DNA from: Hyphomicrobiales bacterium
Lineage (GTDB): Bacteria; Pseudomonadota; Alphaproteobacteria; Parvibaculales; Parvibaculaceae
Length of the DNA: 64,000 nt
Assembly: GCA_016124805.1 (NCBI GenBank)
Contig: WGND01000011.1
Location: 248,001-312,000 of the forward strand
Direction: 5' to 3'
The first letter of the stretch is position 1. The number at the start of each line of letters is the position of its first letter. A program made the position numbers and the translations under genes. Shown here piece after piece: positions 32,851-44,766 of the stretch. The notes under the pieces are model-generated. The model worked only from the letters and a program-made list of their open reading frames with translations. It was not told where the DNA came from and did no database searches.

Positions 32851-32865
32851 GAACATTACATGAAC
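32851..32865 (-). promoter_or_regulatory. Candidate LexA/SOS box (GAAC-N7-GAAC; GTTC-N7-GTTC on the minus strand)
   Basis: Exact sequence gaacattacatgaac between divergent uvrA and ssb, 156 bp before the uvrA ATG. Confidence 0.8.
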
Positions 32866-33060
32866 AATAGCGCTTGCGACAAGAGGAAGCTCCCGCTGGA
32901 AACGCACATCCGTCTCGTCATGCCGGGTGTCATGGATGTGGGGCACAGTCGGGCTTTTTACGAGGCCCCTGGTTTCAGGATCGCTTCCTGACTAGGCGCA
33001 GGCAATAAGCTGGGATAGGGTCGCGCTCTTCACAGCAGTAAAGATTCGAGCGAGGAAAAG

Positions 33061-33534
33061 ATGGCAGGCAGCGTCAATAAGGTCATTCTGGTTGGTAATC
33101 TCGGGGCAGACCCTGAAATCCGCCGTACTCAGGATGGGCGCCCGATCGCCAATCTGCGTCTGGCCACCTCTGAATCATGGCGTGACAAGAATTCCGGCGA
33201 GCGTCGCGAAAAGACCGAATGGCATCGCGTCGTAATTTTCTCGGAAGGTCTCTGCAAGATTGCCGAGCAATATCTCAAGAAGGGCTCGAAAATCTATATC
33301 GAAGGTTCGCTGCAGACCCGCAAATGGACCGACCAGTCCGGTGTCGAGAAATACAGCACAGAAGTCGTGCTGCAGGGCTTCAATGCCGTGCTGACCATGC
33401 TGGATGGCCGTTCGGGCGGTAGCAGCGGCGGAGGTGGTGATTATGGCTCCTCCGACGGCGGCGATTTTGGTGGCGGCGGTGGCGGCAGCAAGGGCAGCTT
33501 CTCGCAGGATCTCGACGACGAAATCCCGTTCTGA
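33061..33534 (+). CDS. ssb: Single-stranded DNA-binding protein
   Basis: [40 protein letters not shown], Gly-rich linker, C-terminal DDEIPF. Confidence 0.97.
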   Translation: MAGSVNKVILVGNLGADPEIRRTQDGRPIANLRLATSESWRDKNSGERREKTEWHRVVIFSEGLCKIAEQYLKKGSKIYIEGSLQTRKWTDQSGVEKYSTEVVLQGFNAVLTMLDGRSGGSSGGGGDYGSSDGGDFGGGGGGSKGSFSQDLDDEIPF

Positions 33535-33585
33535 TTTCACTCCGGCAACCGCAAAAGAGCCACATATCTCCTCCATGATGCCTGC

Positions 33586-34455
33586 ATGATGGAGCTTCTC
33601 GACAGTCTTTCTGATCCCGGCCATGCGGCAAAGCCGAATGAGGATGCCCATGGTGTCGCCCCGGCGCATGGCTGGGTCATTGACGGGGCCACGGGCGTGG
33701 GCGATGGGCCGCTGCTGGATGCCCCAAGCGACGCGGCCTGGCTGGCGCAGACAGCGAGCGCCTATTTCCGCGATCACGCCGACCGACACGGGGCAGGGCT
33801 TGATCGTCTGTTACATGAGGCGATTGATCATCTTGCCCGGCGGTTCGACGCGGATGCCTTGCGCCCGGTGAATGGGCGCTATGAATTGCCCAGTGCGGCC
33901 ATGGCGCTTGTCCATTGGGATGGCGCCGTTCTTCATTGCGCCAATTATGCAGATTGCGAAATCGCCGTTCTGACAGATGACGGACAGTTTCATCATTTTG
34001 GCGGGGTTCATCATGATCGTCAGGCGGCGGCACGGCAACGAACCGCCGCGTTGATGGCACGGCTTGAGCCAGGACAGAATCCGCTTGAGGCGCCCGAGAT
34101 ACGCCGTTTTCTGCAGGCCGCCCGAAACCGGCAGAACAGGCCTGACGGCTACTGGATTTTGGGGCTCGACACCGAGGCCGTGCCGCATATGCGGCGATGG
34201 CAGCTGCCGCTTTCGCAACCGGCTCATGTCCTTCTGATGAGCGACGGTTTTGCGGCCCTTCACGCCGATTACGGGCGGATCAGTGTCCCGGATATGGTGA
34301 CGACGGCCGTCAAGGAGGGGCTGGTCCCACTGCTTCAGAGTCTGCGCCATGTGGAACATGTGGAGGACAAGGAAGGCCGGATTTATCCGCGTTTCAAGGC
34401 CTCGGATGATGCCACGGCCCTGCTTTTGCGCATTGTCCCAAAGTCAAGCGGTTGA
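33586..34455 (+). CDS. Protein phosphatase 2C domain-containing protein
   Basis: KPNEDAHG, GWVIDGATG, VLLMSDGFAAL, DDATALLLRI. Confidence 0.78.
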   Translation: MMELLDSLSDPGHAAKPNEDAHGVAPAHGWVIDGATGVGDGPLLDAPSDAAWLAQTASAYFRDHADRHGAGLDRLLHEAIDHLARRFDADALRPVNGRYELPSAAMALVHWDGAVLHCANYADCEIAVLTDDGQFHHFGGVHHDRQAAARQRTAALMARLEPGQNPLEAPEIRRFLQAARNRQNRPDGYWILGLDTEAVPHMRRWQLPLSQPAHVLLMSDGFAALHADYGRISVPDMVTTAVKEGLVPLLQSLRHVEHVEDKEGRIYPRFKASDDATALLLRIVPKSSG

Positions 34456-34678
34456 GCGCCAAAAGACCCTTATTTTTCCCAATGAAATCAGCTATTTACA
34501 AGGCGTCTTGGCATTTGATTGAAGTTGCTGTGACAGCGCATACCTGCTAGTATTTGAGGCAGTTCAAGAAGGGGATTCGGCGATGCCGATTTGACCCCCG
34601 TTCCACCGAAATCCGGCACGGCGCGGTTGAGTTTACAGAGCTCATATCGCGCTATGGCCCTCAAGATCAGAAACGCCT

Positions 34679-37507
34679 TTGTCCGACAGTTCCGATAATG
34701 AAATTCCGGGAGAAAATCCTGCCCCGGAGCAGGAGAGTGACGCTGGCGGCGGCATGAGTGGCACGCCCGGCGAGCCGCCTGCGGGTCCGCCACCGGAGCG
34801 TGACGTCGCCCCCATCGCCATCGAAGAGGAGATGCGCCGCTCCTATCTCGATTACGCCATGAGCGTGATTGTGAGCCGTGCGCTGCCCGATGCCCGTGAC
34901 GGCCTGAAGCCCGTGCATCGCCGCATTCTCTTCTCGATGAACGAGAACGGCTATGACTGGAACAAGCCTTACCGCAAATCGGCCCGTGTGGTCGGTGACG
35001 TGATCGGTAAATATCATCCACATGGCGACCAGTCGATTTATGATGCATTGGTGCGCATGGCGCAGCCCTTTTCGATGCGTGTGCCGCTGATTGATGGTCA
35101 GGGTAATTTCGGTTCGGTGGACGGCGATCCACCCGCCGCGATGCGTTACACCGAAGTGCGCATGGCCAAGGTTGCGCATGCGCTGCTTAATGACATCGAC
35201 AAGGACACGGTCGATTTCCAGGACAATTATGACGGCACCGAGAGTGAGCCGGTTGTTCTGCCTGCGGAGTTTCCAAACCTGCTGGTCAATGGCGCCAATG
35301 GCATTGCCGTCGGCATGGCGACCAATGTGCCGCCGCATAATCTGGGCGAGATCATTGATGCCTGCATGGCCGTCATCAATGATCCCTCAATCAGCATTGA
35401 TGACCTGATCGAGATTGTGCCGGGGCCTGATTTTCCGACAGGCGGCCTGATGCTTGGTCGTGTCGGTGCGCGCTCGGCCTATCACACGGGACGTGGCTCC
35501 ATTGTGGTGCGTGGCCGCGTGAATTTCGAAGAAACCAGGCGCGATCGCACGGCGATCATCATTACCGAGCTTCCCTATCAGGTGAACAAGGCAACGATGA
35601 TCGAGAAAATTGCCGAACTGGTGCGCGACAAGCGCATCGAGGGCATTTCCGATCTGCGCGACGAGTCCGACCGCAGCGGCATGCGTGTTGTGGTTGAACT
35701 CAAGCGTGATGCCGTGCCCGATGTGGTGCTGAACCAGCTTTATCGTTTTTCGACCCTGCAATCGACTGTTGGCGCCAACATGCTGGCGCTTGATTATGGC
35801 CGCCCGGAACTGATGAACCTGAAGCAGCTGCTGCTGGCCTTCACCAATTTCCGCGAAGTGGTCATCACGCGCCGCACGAAGTTTGAACTCGGCAAGGCGC
35901 GCGACCGGGCGCATGTGTTGGTGGGTCTGGCGATTGCCGTTGCCAATATTGATGAAGTGATCCGGTTGATCCGTACCGCGCCTGATCCGGCAATGGCGCG
36001 CGAGCAGTTGATGACGCGTCATTGGCCGGCTGCGGATGTGGCGCCGCTGGTTGAACTGATTGCCGACCCGCGCCACAAGCTGGCCGAGGATGGCACCTAT
36101 CAGCTTTCCGAAACGCAGGCCCGCGCCATTCTCGATCTGCGTCTGCAGCGTCTGACGGCTCTTGGGCGCGACGAGATCGGTGACGAGCTCAAAGGGCTCG
36201 GCGACAAGATCGCCGAATATCTCGATATTTTGAGGTCGCGCGAACGCGTGCTGAATATTGTGCGCGAAGAACTCACAGCCATCCGCAACGAGTTTGCGAC
36301 GCCGCGGCGCACCGAGATCGTTGAGGCCGAGGGCGAATTTGAGGATGAAGACCTCATTGCGCGCGAGGACATGGTGGTGACGGTAAGCCATCAGGGCTAC
36401 ATCAAGCGCGTGCCGCTTTCGACCTATCGGGCGCAGCGTCGCGGCGGCAAGGGCCGCTCCGGCATGACGACCAAGGACGAGGATTTTGTGACTCGCCTGT
36501 TCGTCGCCAATACGCATACGCCCATGCTGTTCTTCTCCTCGACAGGCATGGTCTACAAACTGAAGGTCTGGCGTCTGCCGGCTGCCACGCCGCAGGGCAA
36601 GGGCAAGGCCATGATCAACCTGCTGCCGCTCAAGCAGGGTGAGACCATCACAACGGTCATGCCGCTGCCGGAAGATGAAGACAGCTGGGCGCATCTGCAT
36701 GTGATGTTTGCCACGCGCAGCGGCAATGTGCGCCGGAATGATCTGTCCGACTTCGTGCAGATAAACCGCAATGGCAAGATTGCCATGAAGCTGGAAGATG
36801 ACGGCGACGGCATTGTCGATGTCCAGATTTGCACCGAGAATGACGACGTGTTGCTGACGCTTGCCAAGGGGCGTTGCATCCGCTTCCCGGTAACAGATGT
36901 GCGTGTCTTTGCCGGACGCAGCTCGACAGGTGTGCGCGGCATTCGCATCGAGAAGGGTGACACGCTGATCGGCATGACCATTCTGCGTCATGTCGAGGCA
37001 ACACCTGCCGAAGCACGGGCCTATCTGAAGCAGGCTGCGGCCATGCGACGGGCAGCGGGCGAGGCCGACGATGCCGAGGTCGAAGCAGCGGTGGTCGATG
37101 ATGCAGAGGATGAGGCCGTCGATGAACTGACGCTCTCGCCGGATCGCTATGTCGAGATGGGGGCGCATGAACAGTTTGTACTGACCGTCAGCGAGAATGG
37201 CTTTGGCAAGCGCACATCGTCCTATGAGTACCGGACATCGGGTCGTGGCGGCAAAGGCATCATTGCCATGAATGTCACCGAACGAAACGGTCTTCTTGTT
37301 GCCTCCTTCCCGGTGGAAGATCAGGACCAGATCATGCTGGTGACGGATGCGGGCCAGCTTATCCGCTGCCCGGTCTTTGATGTGCGTCAGGCAGGCCGCG
37401 CCACACAGGGCGTGACCATTTTCCGCACGGCATCTGATGAGCGTGTTGTCTCGGTCGAGCATATTGGCGAGGCCGGTGGCGAAGACGCGGAGGAGAGCGA
37501 TGCGTAA
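34679..37507 (+). CDS. gyrA: DNA gyrase subunit A
   Basis: [61 protein letters not shown], GyrA box QRRGGKG; TTG start proposed, ATG at 34754 possible. Confidence 0.97.
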   Translation: MSDSSDNEIPGENPAPEQESDAGGGMSGTPGEPPAGPPPERDVAPIAIEEEMRRSYLDYAMSVIVSRALPDARDGLKPVHRRILFSMNENGYDWNKPYRKSARVVGDVIGKYHPHGDQSIYDALVRMAQPFSMRVPLIDGQGNFGSVDGDPPAAMRYTEVRMAKVAHALLNDIDKDTVDFQDNYDGTESEPVVLPAEFPNLLVNGANGIAVGMATNVPPHNLGEIIDACMAVINDPSISIDDLIEIVPGPDFPTGGLMLGRVGARSAYHTGRGSIVVRGRVNFEETRRDRTAIIITELPYQVNKATMIEKIAELVRDKRIEGISDLRDESDRSGMRVVVELKRDAVPDVVLNQLYRFSTLQSTVGANMLALDYGRPELMNLKQLLLAFTNFREVVITRRTKFELGKARDRAHVLVGLAIAVANIDEVIRLIRTAPDPAMAREQLMTRHWPAADVAPLVELIADPRHKLAEDGTYQLSETQARAILDLRLQRLTALGRDEIGDELKGLGDKIAEYLDILRSRERVLNIVREELTAIRNEFATPRRTEIVEAEGEFEDEDLIAREDMVVTVSHQGYIKRVPLSTYRAQRRGGKGRSGMTTKDEDFVTRLFVANTHTPMLFFSSTGMVYKLKVWRLPAATPQGKGKAMINLLPLKQGETITTVMPLPEDEDSWAHLHVMFATRSGNVRRNDLSDFVQINRNGKIAMKLEDDGDGIVDVQICTENDDVLLTLAKGRCIRFPVTDVRVFAGRSSTGVRGIRIEKGDTLIGMTILRHVEATPAEARAYLKQAAAMRRAAGEADDAEVEAAVVDDAEDEAVDELTLSPDRYVEMGAHEQFVLTVSENGFGKRTSSYEYRTSGRGGKGIIAMNVTERNGLLVASFPVEDQDQIMLVTDAGQLIRCPVFDVRQAGRATQGVTIFRTASDERVVSVEHIGEAGGEDAEESDA

Positions 37508-38024
37508 ACGTATTGGCATCTATCCCGGCAGCTTTGATCCGCTGACCAATGGCCATATCGACATCATCAAGCGTGCCTTGACGCTGGTTGATCATCTGGT
37601 GGTTGCCATTGGTATCAGTGCCGGCAAGACGCCGTTCCTGACGCTTGAGGAACGCTTCGCCCTGATTGAGGCCGATCTGGGACCCATCGCCAAAAAGATG
37701 GGCGCCAAGCTCACAACGGCCGCCTTTTCCGGTCTCGTGGTGGATGCGGCTGATGAGCATGGCGCCAATGTCATATTCCGTGGCCTTCGCGGGGCTGTGG
37801 ATTATGAATATGAAGAATCCATGGTCGGGATGAACCGGACCATGAATCCGAAGGTTGAGACGGTTTTCCTGTCGGCATCGCCCGAAACCAGTTTTATTTC
37901 TTCCACATTGGTGCGGCAAATTGCAGGCATGGATGGCGACATTACGCCTTTCGTTTCCAAGCGGGTTGCGCGCAAAGTGTTGTCCCGTGTGGCGCAGAAC
38001 AAGAAAAAGGCCAGCCGGGCCTGA
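37500..38024 (+). CDS. coaD: Phosphopantetheine adenylyltransferase
   Basis: [53 protein letters not shown] overlaps the gyrA stop by 8 nt. Confidence 0.96.
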   Translation: MRKRIGIYPGSFDPLTNGHIDIIKRALTLVDHLVVAIGISAGKTPFLTLEERFALIEADLGPIAKKMGAKLTTAAFSGLVVDAADEHGANVIFRGLRGAVDYEYEESMVGMNRTMNPKVETVFLSASPETSFISSTLVRQIAGMDGDITPFVSKRVARKVLSRVAQNKKKASRA

Positions 38025-38055
38025 TAATTCATCTTCAGTATGATGGGAGCACTTC

Positions 38056-38601
38056 ATGCGTAAATTGATGCTGGTCGCCTTTGCCCTGATGGCGATGGTC
38101 GGCTTTACCCGCAGCGCCTTTGCGCTGGATCCGGAAAACACGATCTATCTCGATCTGAAAGACGGTCGTGTTGTGATCGAGCTTCTGCCTGATGTCGCGC
38201 CCAAGCATGTGGAGCGCATCAAGGAACTCACCCGTGAAGGCTTTTATGACGGGCTCACATTTCATCGCGTGATTGATGGCTTCATGGCCCAGACGGGTGA
38301 CCCGACGGGCACTGGCATGGGCGGGTCGCCACTGCCAAACCTGCCGGCCGAATTCAGCAATACCGAAACCTTCTCGCGCGGTACGCTGGGCATGGCGCGT
38401 GCGTCGAGCCCGAACAGTGCCAACAGCCAGTTCTTCATCTGCTTTGAAGATTCTGATTTCCTTGATGGCCAATACACGATTTTTGGTCGCGTAGTGGACG
38501 GCATGGATTATGTCGACAATATCAAGCGCGGTGAGCCGCCGGTGGACCCCGACAAGATTATCAAAATGCAGGTTGCAGCTGACGTTGCACCCAAACCCTG
38601 A
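38056..38601 (+). CDS. Cyclophilin-type peptidyl-prolyl isomerase with signal peptide
   Basis: Signal peptide MRKLMLVAFALMAMVGFTRSAFA; FYDGLTFHRVIDGFMAQTGDPTGTGMGGS, NSANSQFFICF. Confidence 0.92.
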   Translation: MRKLMLVAFALMAMVGFTRSAFALDPENTIYLDLKDGRVVIELLPDVAPKHVERIKELTREGFYDGLTFHRVIDGFMAQTGDPTGTGMGGSPLPNLPAEFSNTETFSRGTLGMARASSPNSANSQFFICFEDSDFLDGQYTIFGRVVDGMDYVDNIKRGEPPVDPDKIIKMQVAADVAPKP

Positions 38602-38651
38602 TTATTAGCCACGTCATTTGACGATGCCCCGAGGGGCAAGCAAGGAGTGTC

Positions 38652-39125
38652 ATGAGCGACATCAAAGACCCGGAAAATACCCTGTTGATGGACCTTGTCC
38701 ATGGTCAGGTCGTCATTGAACTGCGGCCGGATCTGGCGCCCAAACATGTGGCGCGGATCAAGGAACTTGCCCGCGAAGGCTATTATGACGGCGTTGCCTT
38801 TCATCGCGTGATCGACGGCTTCATGGCGCAGGGTGGTGATCCGACGGGCACAGGCTCCGGCGGATCGGGCAAGAAGATTCCGGCTGAGTTTTCGGCCGAA
38901 CCTCATGTGCGCGGCATCTGCTCGATGGCCCGTACCCAGGACCCGAACAGCGCCGACAGCCAGTTCTTTATCGTGTTTGGCGATGCCACCTTCCTCGACC
39001 GTCAGTATACGGTTTGGGGTCAGGTCATTTCCGGCATGGATGCCGTAGACAAGCTGAAGCGTGGCGAGCCGCCACGCGAGCCTGACCGCATTCAGAAGAT
39101 GCAGGTTGCCGCCGACGCGGCCTGA
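38652..39125 (+). CDS. Cyclophilin-type peptidyl-prolyl isomerase, probably cytoplasmic
   Basis: YYDGVAFHRVIDGFMAQGGDPTGTGSGGSG, NSADSQFFIVFGDATFLD; no signal peptide. Confidence 0.93.
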   Translation: MSDIKDPENTLLMDLVHGQVVIELRPDLAPKHVARIKELAREGYYDGVAFHRVIDGFMAQGGDPTGTGSGGSGKKIPAEFSAEPHVRGICSMARTQDPNSADSQFFIVFGDATFLDRQYTVWGQVISGMDAVDKLKRGEPPREPDRIQKMQVAADAA

Positions 39126-39154
39126 CCTCTTCTGATCGTTCAGAGCTGACAATT

Positions 39155-39189
39155 CTCATGCCCTGCCTCCGGTGGGGCATGAGTTTTTT
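39155..39189 (+). terminator. Strong intrinsic terminator or attenuator between ppi and queA
   Basis: CTCATGCCCTGCC-TCC-GGTGGGGCATGAG followed by TTTTTT; 13-bp stem including two G-T pairs. Confidence 0.85.
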
Positions 39190-39213
39190 CGTAAACAGTG
39201 ATCACGATTTGCC

Positions 39214-41408
<2,195 letters not shown>

Positions 41409-41513
41409 GGCTCCATCTAAATAGTGCACTCAAGATGCGCTTCAATTGTTGACCGGTCGGGTCCACGTCCTTATGTTCCCGCCACCTCTACAAGCCCAAT
41501 GCGATGGGCTCGG

Positions 41514-41589
41514 GGGTCTGTAGCTCAGTTGGTAGAGCACTCGACTTTTAATCGAGTTGTCCCGGGTTCGACCCCCGGCGGACCCACCA
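41514..41589 (+). tRNA. tRNA-Lys (anticodon TTT), CCA encoded
   Basis: GGGTCTG/CGGACCC acceptor, D arm GCTCAGTTGGTAGAGC, anticodon arm CTCGA-CTTTTAA-TCGAG, T arm CCGGG-TTCGACC-CCCGG, A-CCA. Confidence 0.97.
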
Positions 41590-41660
41590 TTTTCCCCATA
41601 TCTCTGTTGCAGCCTTGCCGGTCTCGGCTAAGCTGCGCTCACAACAACCGGGGGAACATC

Positions 41661-42038
41661 ATGCCTGCTCATGTAAAATATTTTCTGATTATCAGCGCCA
41701 TTCTTGAGATTGGTGTTGGTGCTTTCTTTTTCCTTGCACCAGAGGTCGCTGTGGCAAAGGCCTTTGTCGGCATTGGCGCTTCAGAGTCGGCAACCTATGC
41801 CATGCGTCTGGCCGGGTCGGCGCTTTTCTCGCTGGGCCTGATGGCGCTGATGGCGCGCAACATGACATCAGCCGTTGCACTGCGTCCCGTGCTTGTGGCC
41901 CTGCTTGCCTATAATGTGCTGGCTGTCGTCCAGTTCTTGCCTCTGGGTTTGTCGCTCGTGCCGGATGCCCTCGCACCCGCCATCCTGCATCTGTTGCTGG
42001 GTATCGCATCGGTCTATTATCTGATGCAGAAAGACTGA
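41661..42038 (+). CDS. Hypothetical small membrane protein
   Basis: About four hydrophobic segments; internal ATG of ORF 41424..42038, whose upstream part overlaps the tRNA. Confidence 0.65.
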   Translation: MPAHVKYFLIISAILEIGVGAFFFLAPEVAVAKAFVGIGASESATYAMRLAGSALFSLGLMALMARNMTSAVALRPVLVALLAYNVLAVVQFLPLGLSLVPDALAPAILHLLLGIASVYYLMQKD

Positions 42039-42063
42039 AGATTGATGCAGAAAGACTGAAGAT
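42022..42063 (+). repeat. Perfect 21-bp tandem duplication spanning the stop codon
   Basis: tgatgcagaaagactgaagat occurs twice in tandem (42022-42042 and 42043-42063). Confidence 0.97.
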
Positions 42064-42068
42064 TGAAG

Positions 42069-42107
42069 TGACCGGAGCGGTTCATACCGTCTCCGGTCAT
42101 TCTTTCC
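42069..42107. terminator. Probable terminator between convergent genes
   Basis: TGACCGGAGCGGT-TCAT-ACCGtCTCCGGTCA hairpin (13 bp with one bulge), then TTCTTTCC. Confidence 0.7.
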
Positions 42108-42119
42108 ATACCGATCTTC

Positions 42120-42779
42120 TCAGGCGTCGTCCTGCACGGTTTCAAAGGCGCCGGTATTCTCATTATAGATTGACAGCAGGCCGGTCCCGATCCCGTAGAA
42201 CCAGCCATGCAATCTGAGGCGTCCGTCAGCGATCCGGTCGCTGATGAAGGGAAATGTCGCCAGCATATCCATGGACCGCAGCACAGCCTGCTGTTCCATC
42301 ATGCGCAGCTTGCCGTTCCGGTCCAGTTCGGGATGGTGATCGCAGACATGCTGCGCGACACCTTCGGCAATCGACATCCAGTTTGAAATGAATTCGCCCT
42401 TATGCGGATGGCCCTGTGTCCCTTCATAGAGCGCCTCGATGCCGCCGCAGCGTTCATGCCCCATGACGATGAGATCGGCGATGTCCAGTCCCGTGACACC
42501 GAATTCAAGCGCGGCACTGGTGCCATGATAATGACTGTCAGGTTCATAGGGGGGGACGAGATTGGCCACGTTGCGGACCACAAAGAGCTCGCCGGGATCG
42601 GTATTGAGCACCATGGCGGGATCGGCACGACTGTCACAGCAGCAGATGATCATGGCCTTGGGCTTTTGCTGGCGTTCGGCCAGTTTGCGGTATCGCTCAG
42701 CCTGCGGACGATATGTCGATGTTCGAAAACTGCGATAGCCTTCAATCAGGGATGTGATCTGAGGCGAATTCGTTGGCAT
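42120..42779 (-). CDS. Beta-class carbonic anhydrase
   Basis: IICCCDSRADP, FVVRNVANLVPPYE, ALEFGVTGLDIADLIVMGHERCGGI. Confidence 0.95.
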   Translation of the reverse strand: MPTNSPQITSLIEGYRSFRTSTYRPQAERYRKLAERQQKPKAMIICCCDSRADPAMVLNTDPGELFVVRNVANLVPPYEPDSHYHGTSAALEFGVTGLDIADLIVMGHERCGGIEALYEGTQGHPHKGEFISNWMSIAEGVAQHVCDHHPELDRNGKLRMMEQQAVLRSMDMLATFPFISDRIADGRLRLHGWFYGIGTGLLSIYNENTGAFETVQDDA

Positions 42780-42812
42780 TATTTAACTTCCTGTCGTTTG
42801 CACCGCAGCCCT

Positions 42813-43736
42813 CTATGTGGCGGCAAAACCTTTCCGCACCAGTGGATAAAGCGATTTGATCGGTTCGGGAAGATAGGATGTGAGGTCGATGGGTTGCCAG
42901 TCATTTTTGTCTGCAGCAAGACGATCAGCAATTGTCAGTAGAACCAGCGGATTGACGCCCATTCCACAATGCGAGCAGGTGATTTCAACATTCTCGCGGA
43001 TTTTCTTGCCCGTGGGGTCGAGATAGCGTTCCGGAATGATGGCTGTTTCAACAGGCGTCACACCATCTGTCCGACTGAAGACGGAAACCAGCGGTACCCG
43101 GGGTGGCGGGTCGCCGAGGTCCGGCCCCAGGGCAAGCAATTCTCTCATGTGTTCGGATCTCGGGGCGCCTGTGTAAAGAGCCATCATGTCAGCGACGGCT
43201 TCCAGCGCGGATTCAGGCGCATCGGCAAAATGGGCCGGGGTCCCCAGCGTAATGACGCGGTCAATTTCATGCGGCATCTGGCGGGCAACTTCACGCGCAA
43301 TCAGGCCACCCAGACTTTGACCCACCAGTGAAACGGCGCGACCATATTTGTCATTGGATTCACGGATGCGATGTCCCAGCTGACGGACCACGGCATTCAT
43401 GTGGCTCCGATCCCGCAGGCCCTTGTTGGTGCCCATGCCCCAGGAGCGTGCGCGATAGCCATTGGCGCGCAGAAACTTGTTGAGTGGGGTCAGGGAATAT
43501 TCCGGTCCCGCAAAACCCGGCAAGGTCATTACGGGTGTTTCGCCATCGCCCTTGGGCACCATGGCATTGAGCGCGTTGTCGCCCAGCAGCATCAGGCCGT
43601 ATTCGGCACTGGCCCAAAGCATGTCGGCTTGCAGACGGAGAAGACCAAAACCAGATTTCAGAGGCATGAATGACGCAACCGTTCCGGGCTGTCCTGTGTT
43701 TTGGGAGATGGAAGACGGTGCCGCAAGAAATGACAC
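42813..43736 (-). CDS. Alpha/beta hydrolase (esterase/lipase-like)
   Basis: VSLVGQSLGGLIAREVARQMP nucleophile elbow. Confidence 0.8.
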   Translation of the reverse strand: MSFLAAPSSISQNTGQPGTVASFMPLKSGFGLLRLQADMLWASAEYGLMLLGDNALNAMVPKGDGETPVMTLPGFAGPEYSLTPLNKFLRANGYRARSWGMGTNKGLRDRSHMNAVVRQLGHRIRESNDKYGRAVSLVGQSLGGLIAREVARQMPHEIDRVITLGTPAHFADAPESALEAVADMMALYTGAPRSEHMRELLALGPDLGDPPPRVPLVSVFSRTDGVTPVETAIIPERYLDPTGKKIRENVEITCSHCGMGVNPLVLLTIADRLAADKNDWQPIDLTSYLPEPIKSLYPLVRKGFAAT

Positions 43737-43763
43737 AGGACCGATGATAAGGCAGGGGCTGAT

Positions 43764-44486
43764 TTAACGTGATGCCACCGGCGCCGAGGCGTCAAGCTTG
43801 AGAACCTCGCACCATGTTGCGCGTTTCGCGAATGCAGTGCAAAGCTTCCTTGCATCCTGACGCTCATTAAATGGTCCGGCCAGGAGGCGCAGGTAGACGC
43901 CCTTATCGCCAGCGTCGAAGATCGTGGTTTCCATATCCAGTCCGGCGAGCAGGTCGGGATAGGTTGCCTGCAGTTCCTTCCAGCCTTTCCGGGCCGCTTC
44001 CATGCTGCGATAGGACTCCAGATGCACACCCCAATGAGCAGTTGTGTCTTGACCAGTCGTATCGGGACTGACGCCGCGCAATTCGCTGAGTTCCGGGATT
44101 GGCTTCATGGCGCCATCCGGCGATGCCGCAGGCGCTGTTTTGGCCGGGAGGGGGGCAGAGTGGTTGATTGAGGCCGTCATGGGGCCGAAAGCCTCCTCAA
44201 AGGCAGCCAGACGCTGTTCCTGCTGCTCGTTGCGCGCCTCGACCTGCTTGATCGCCGGCGCCATGACGGAATATTCGATGCGCAGATCGGCGATGTTTTT
44301 CTCGAGCCGGTCGAGCCGGGCTTCGACGGTCTCATTCGGTGTGCCGAGGCTTTGATAATCGACGGGATCGGCGGTTGATGCGCTTGTCAGTGTCTGGTTT
44401 CCGGAATCGGCGCAGCCAGACAGGCCGAGGGTCATGGCGGTGCCCAATAGCAGCAGAAGACGGATGCTCGACAGCTTCGCTTCCAT
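43764..44486 (-). CDS. SPOR-like lipoprotein with coiled-coil-like region
   Basis: From Met at 44486: MEAKLSSIRLLLLLGTAMTLGLSGC lipobox; C-terminal AHWGVHLESYRSMEAARKGW...GVYLRLLAGPFNERQDARKLC is SPOR-like. Confidence 0.72.
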   Translation of the reverse strand: MEAKLSSIRLLLLLGTAMTLGLSGCADSGNQTLTSASTADPVDYQSLGTPNETVEARLDRLEKNIADLRIEYSVMAPAIKQVEARNEQQEQRLAAFEEAFGPMTASINHSAPLPAKTAPAASPDGAMKPIPELSELRGVSPDTTGQDTTAHWGVHLESYRSMEAARKGWKELQATYPDLLAGLDMETTIFDAGDKGVYLRLLAGPFNERQDARKLCTAFAKRATWCEVLKLDASAPVASR

Positions 44487-44766
44487 GCGCCCCGATGACT
44501 CCAGAATGGCACCTATTAGACATGTCTCAGTTAGTGCGAGTCGGGCCACAGGGTCAAATAGATGACATCGGGAATTGATATAGTGCTTTTTTGGGGATCG
44601 GGACTTGCTGTAAGTTGAGGCACATTGCAGCTCTATTGGGCAGTTGCTGGAATGTCACCATGGCTTAAGTCATTGATTTGCCTACTTGATGACCAAGGCC
44701 CGGAAGCTGCATAATCACTGACTGGAATTGGGCTCGGCGTTGTGCCGATTTGATACGGGGAATGAG

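Noticed and set aside
35387-37519. 710 aa ORF antisense to gyrA
   Set aside because: gyrA is unambiguous on the plus strand; the antisense translation is His/Arg/Gln-rich with no domain motif, typical of a shadow ORF in GC-rich DNA.
39155-39213. preQ1 riboswitch upstream of queA
   Set aside because: The hairpin is a simple long stem with U-tract; I could not fit the preQ1-I pseudoknot consensus. Kept only as terminator/attenuator.
41514-41589. tRNA-Lys as an integration site for a genomic island
   Set aside because: No integrase, no duplicated tRNA 3' end and no accessory cargo seen downstream.
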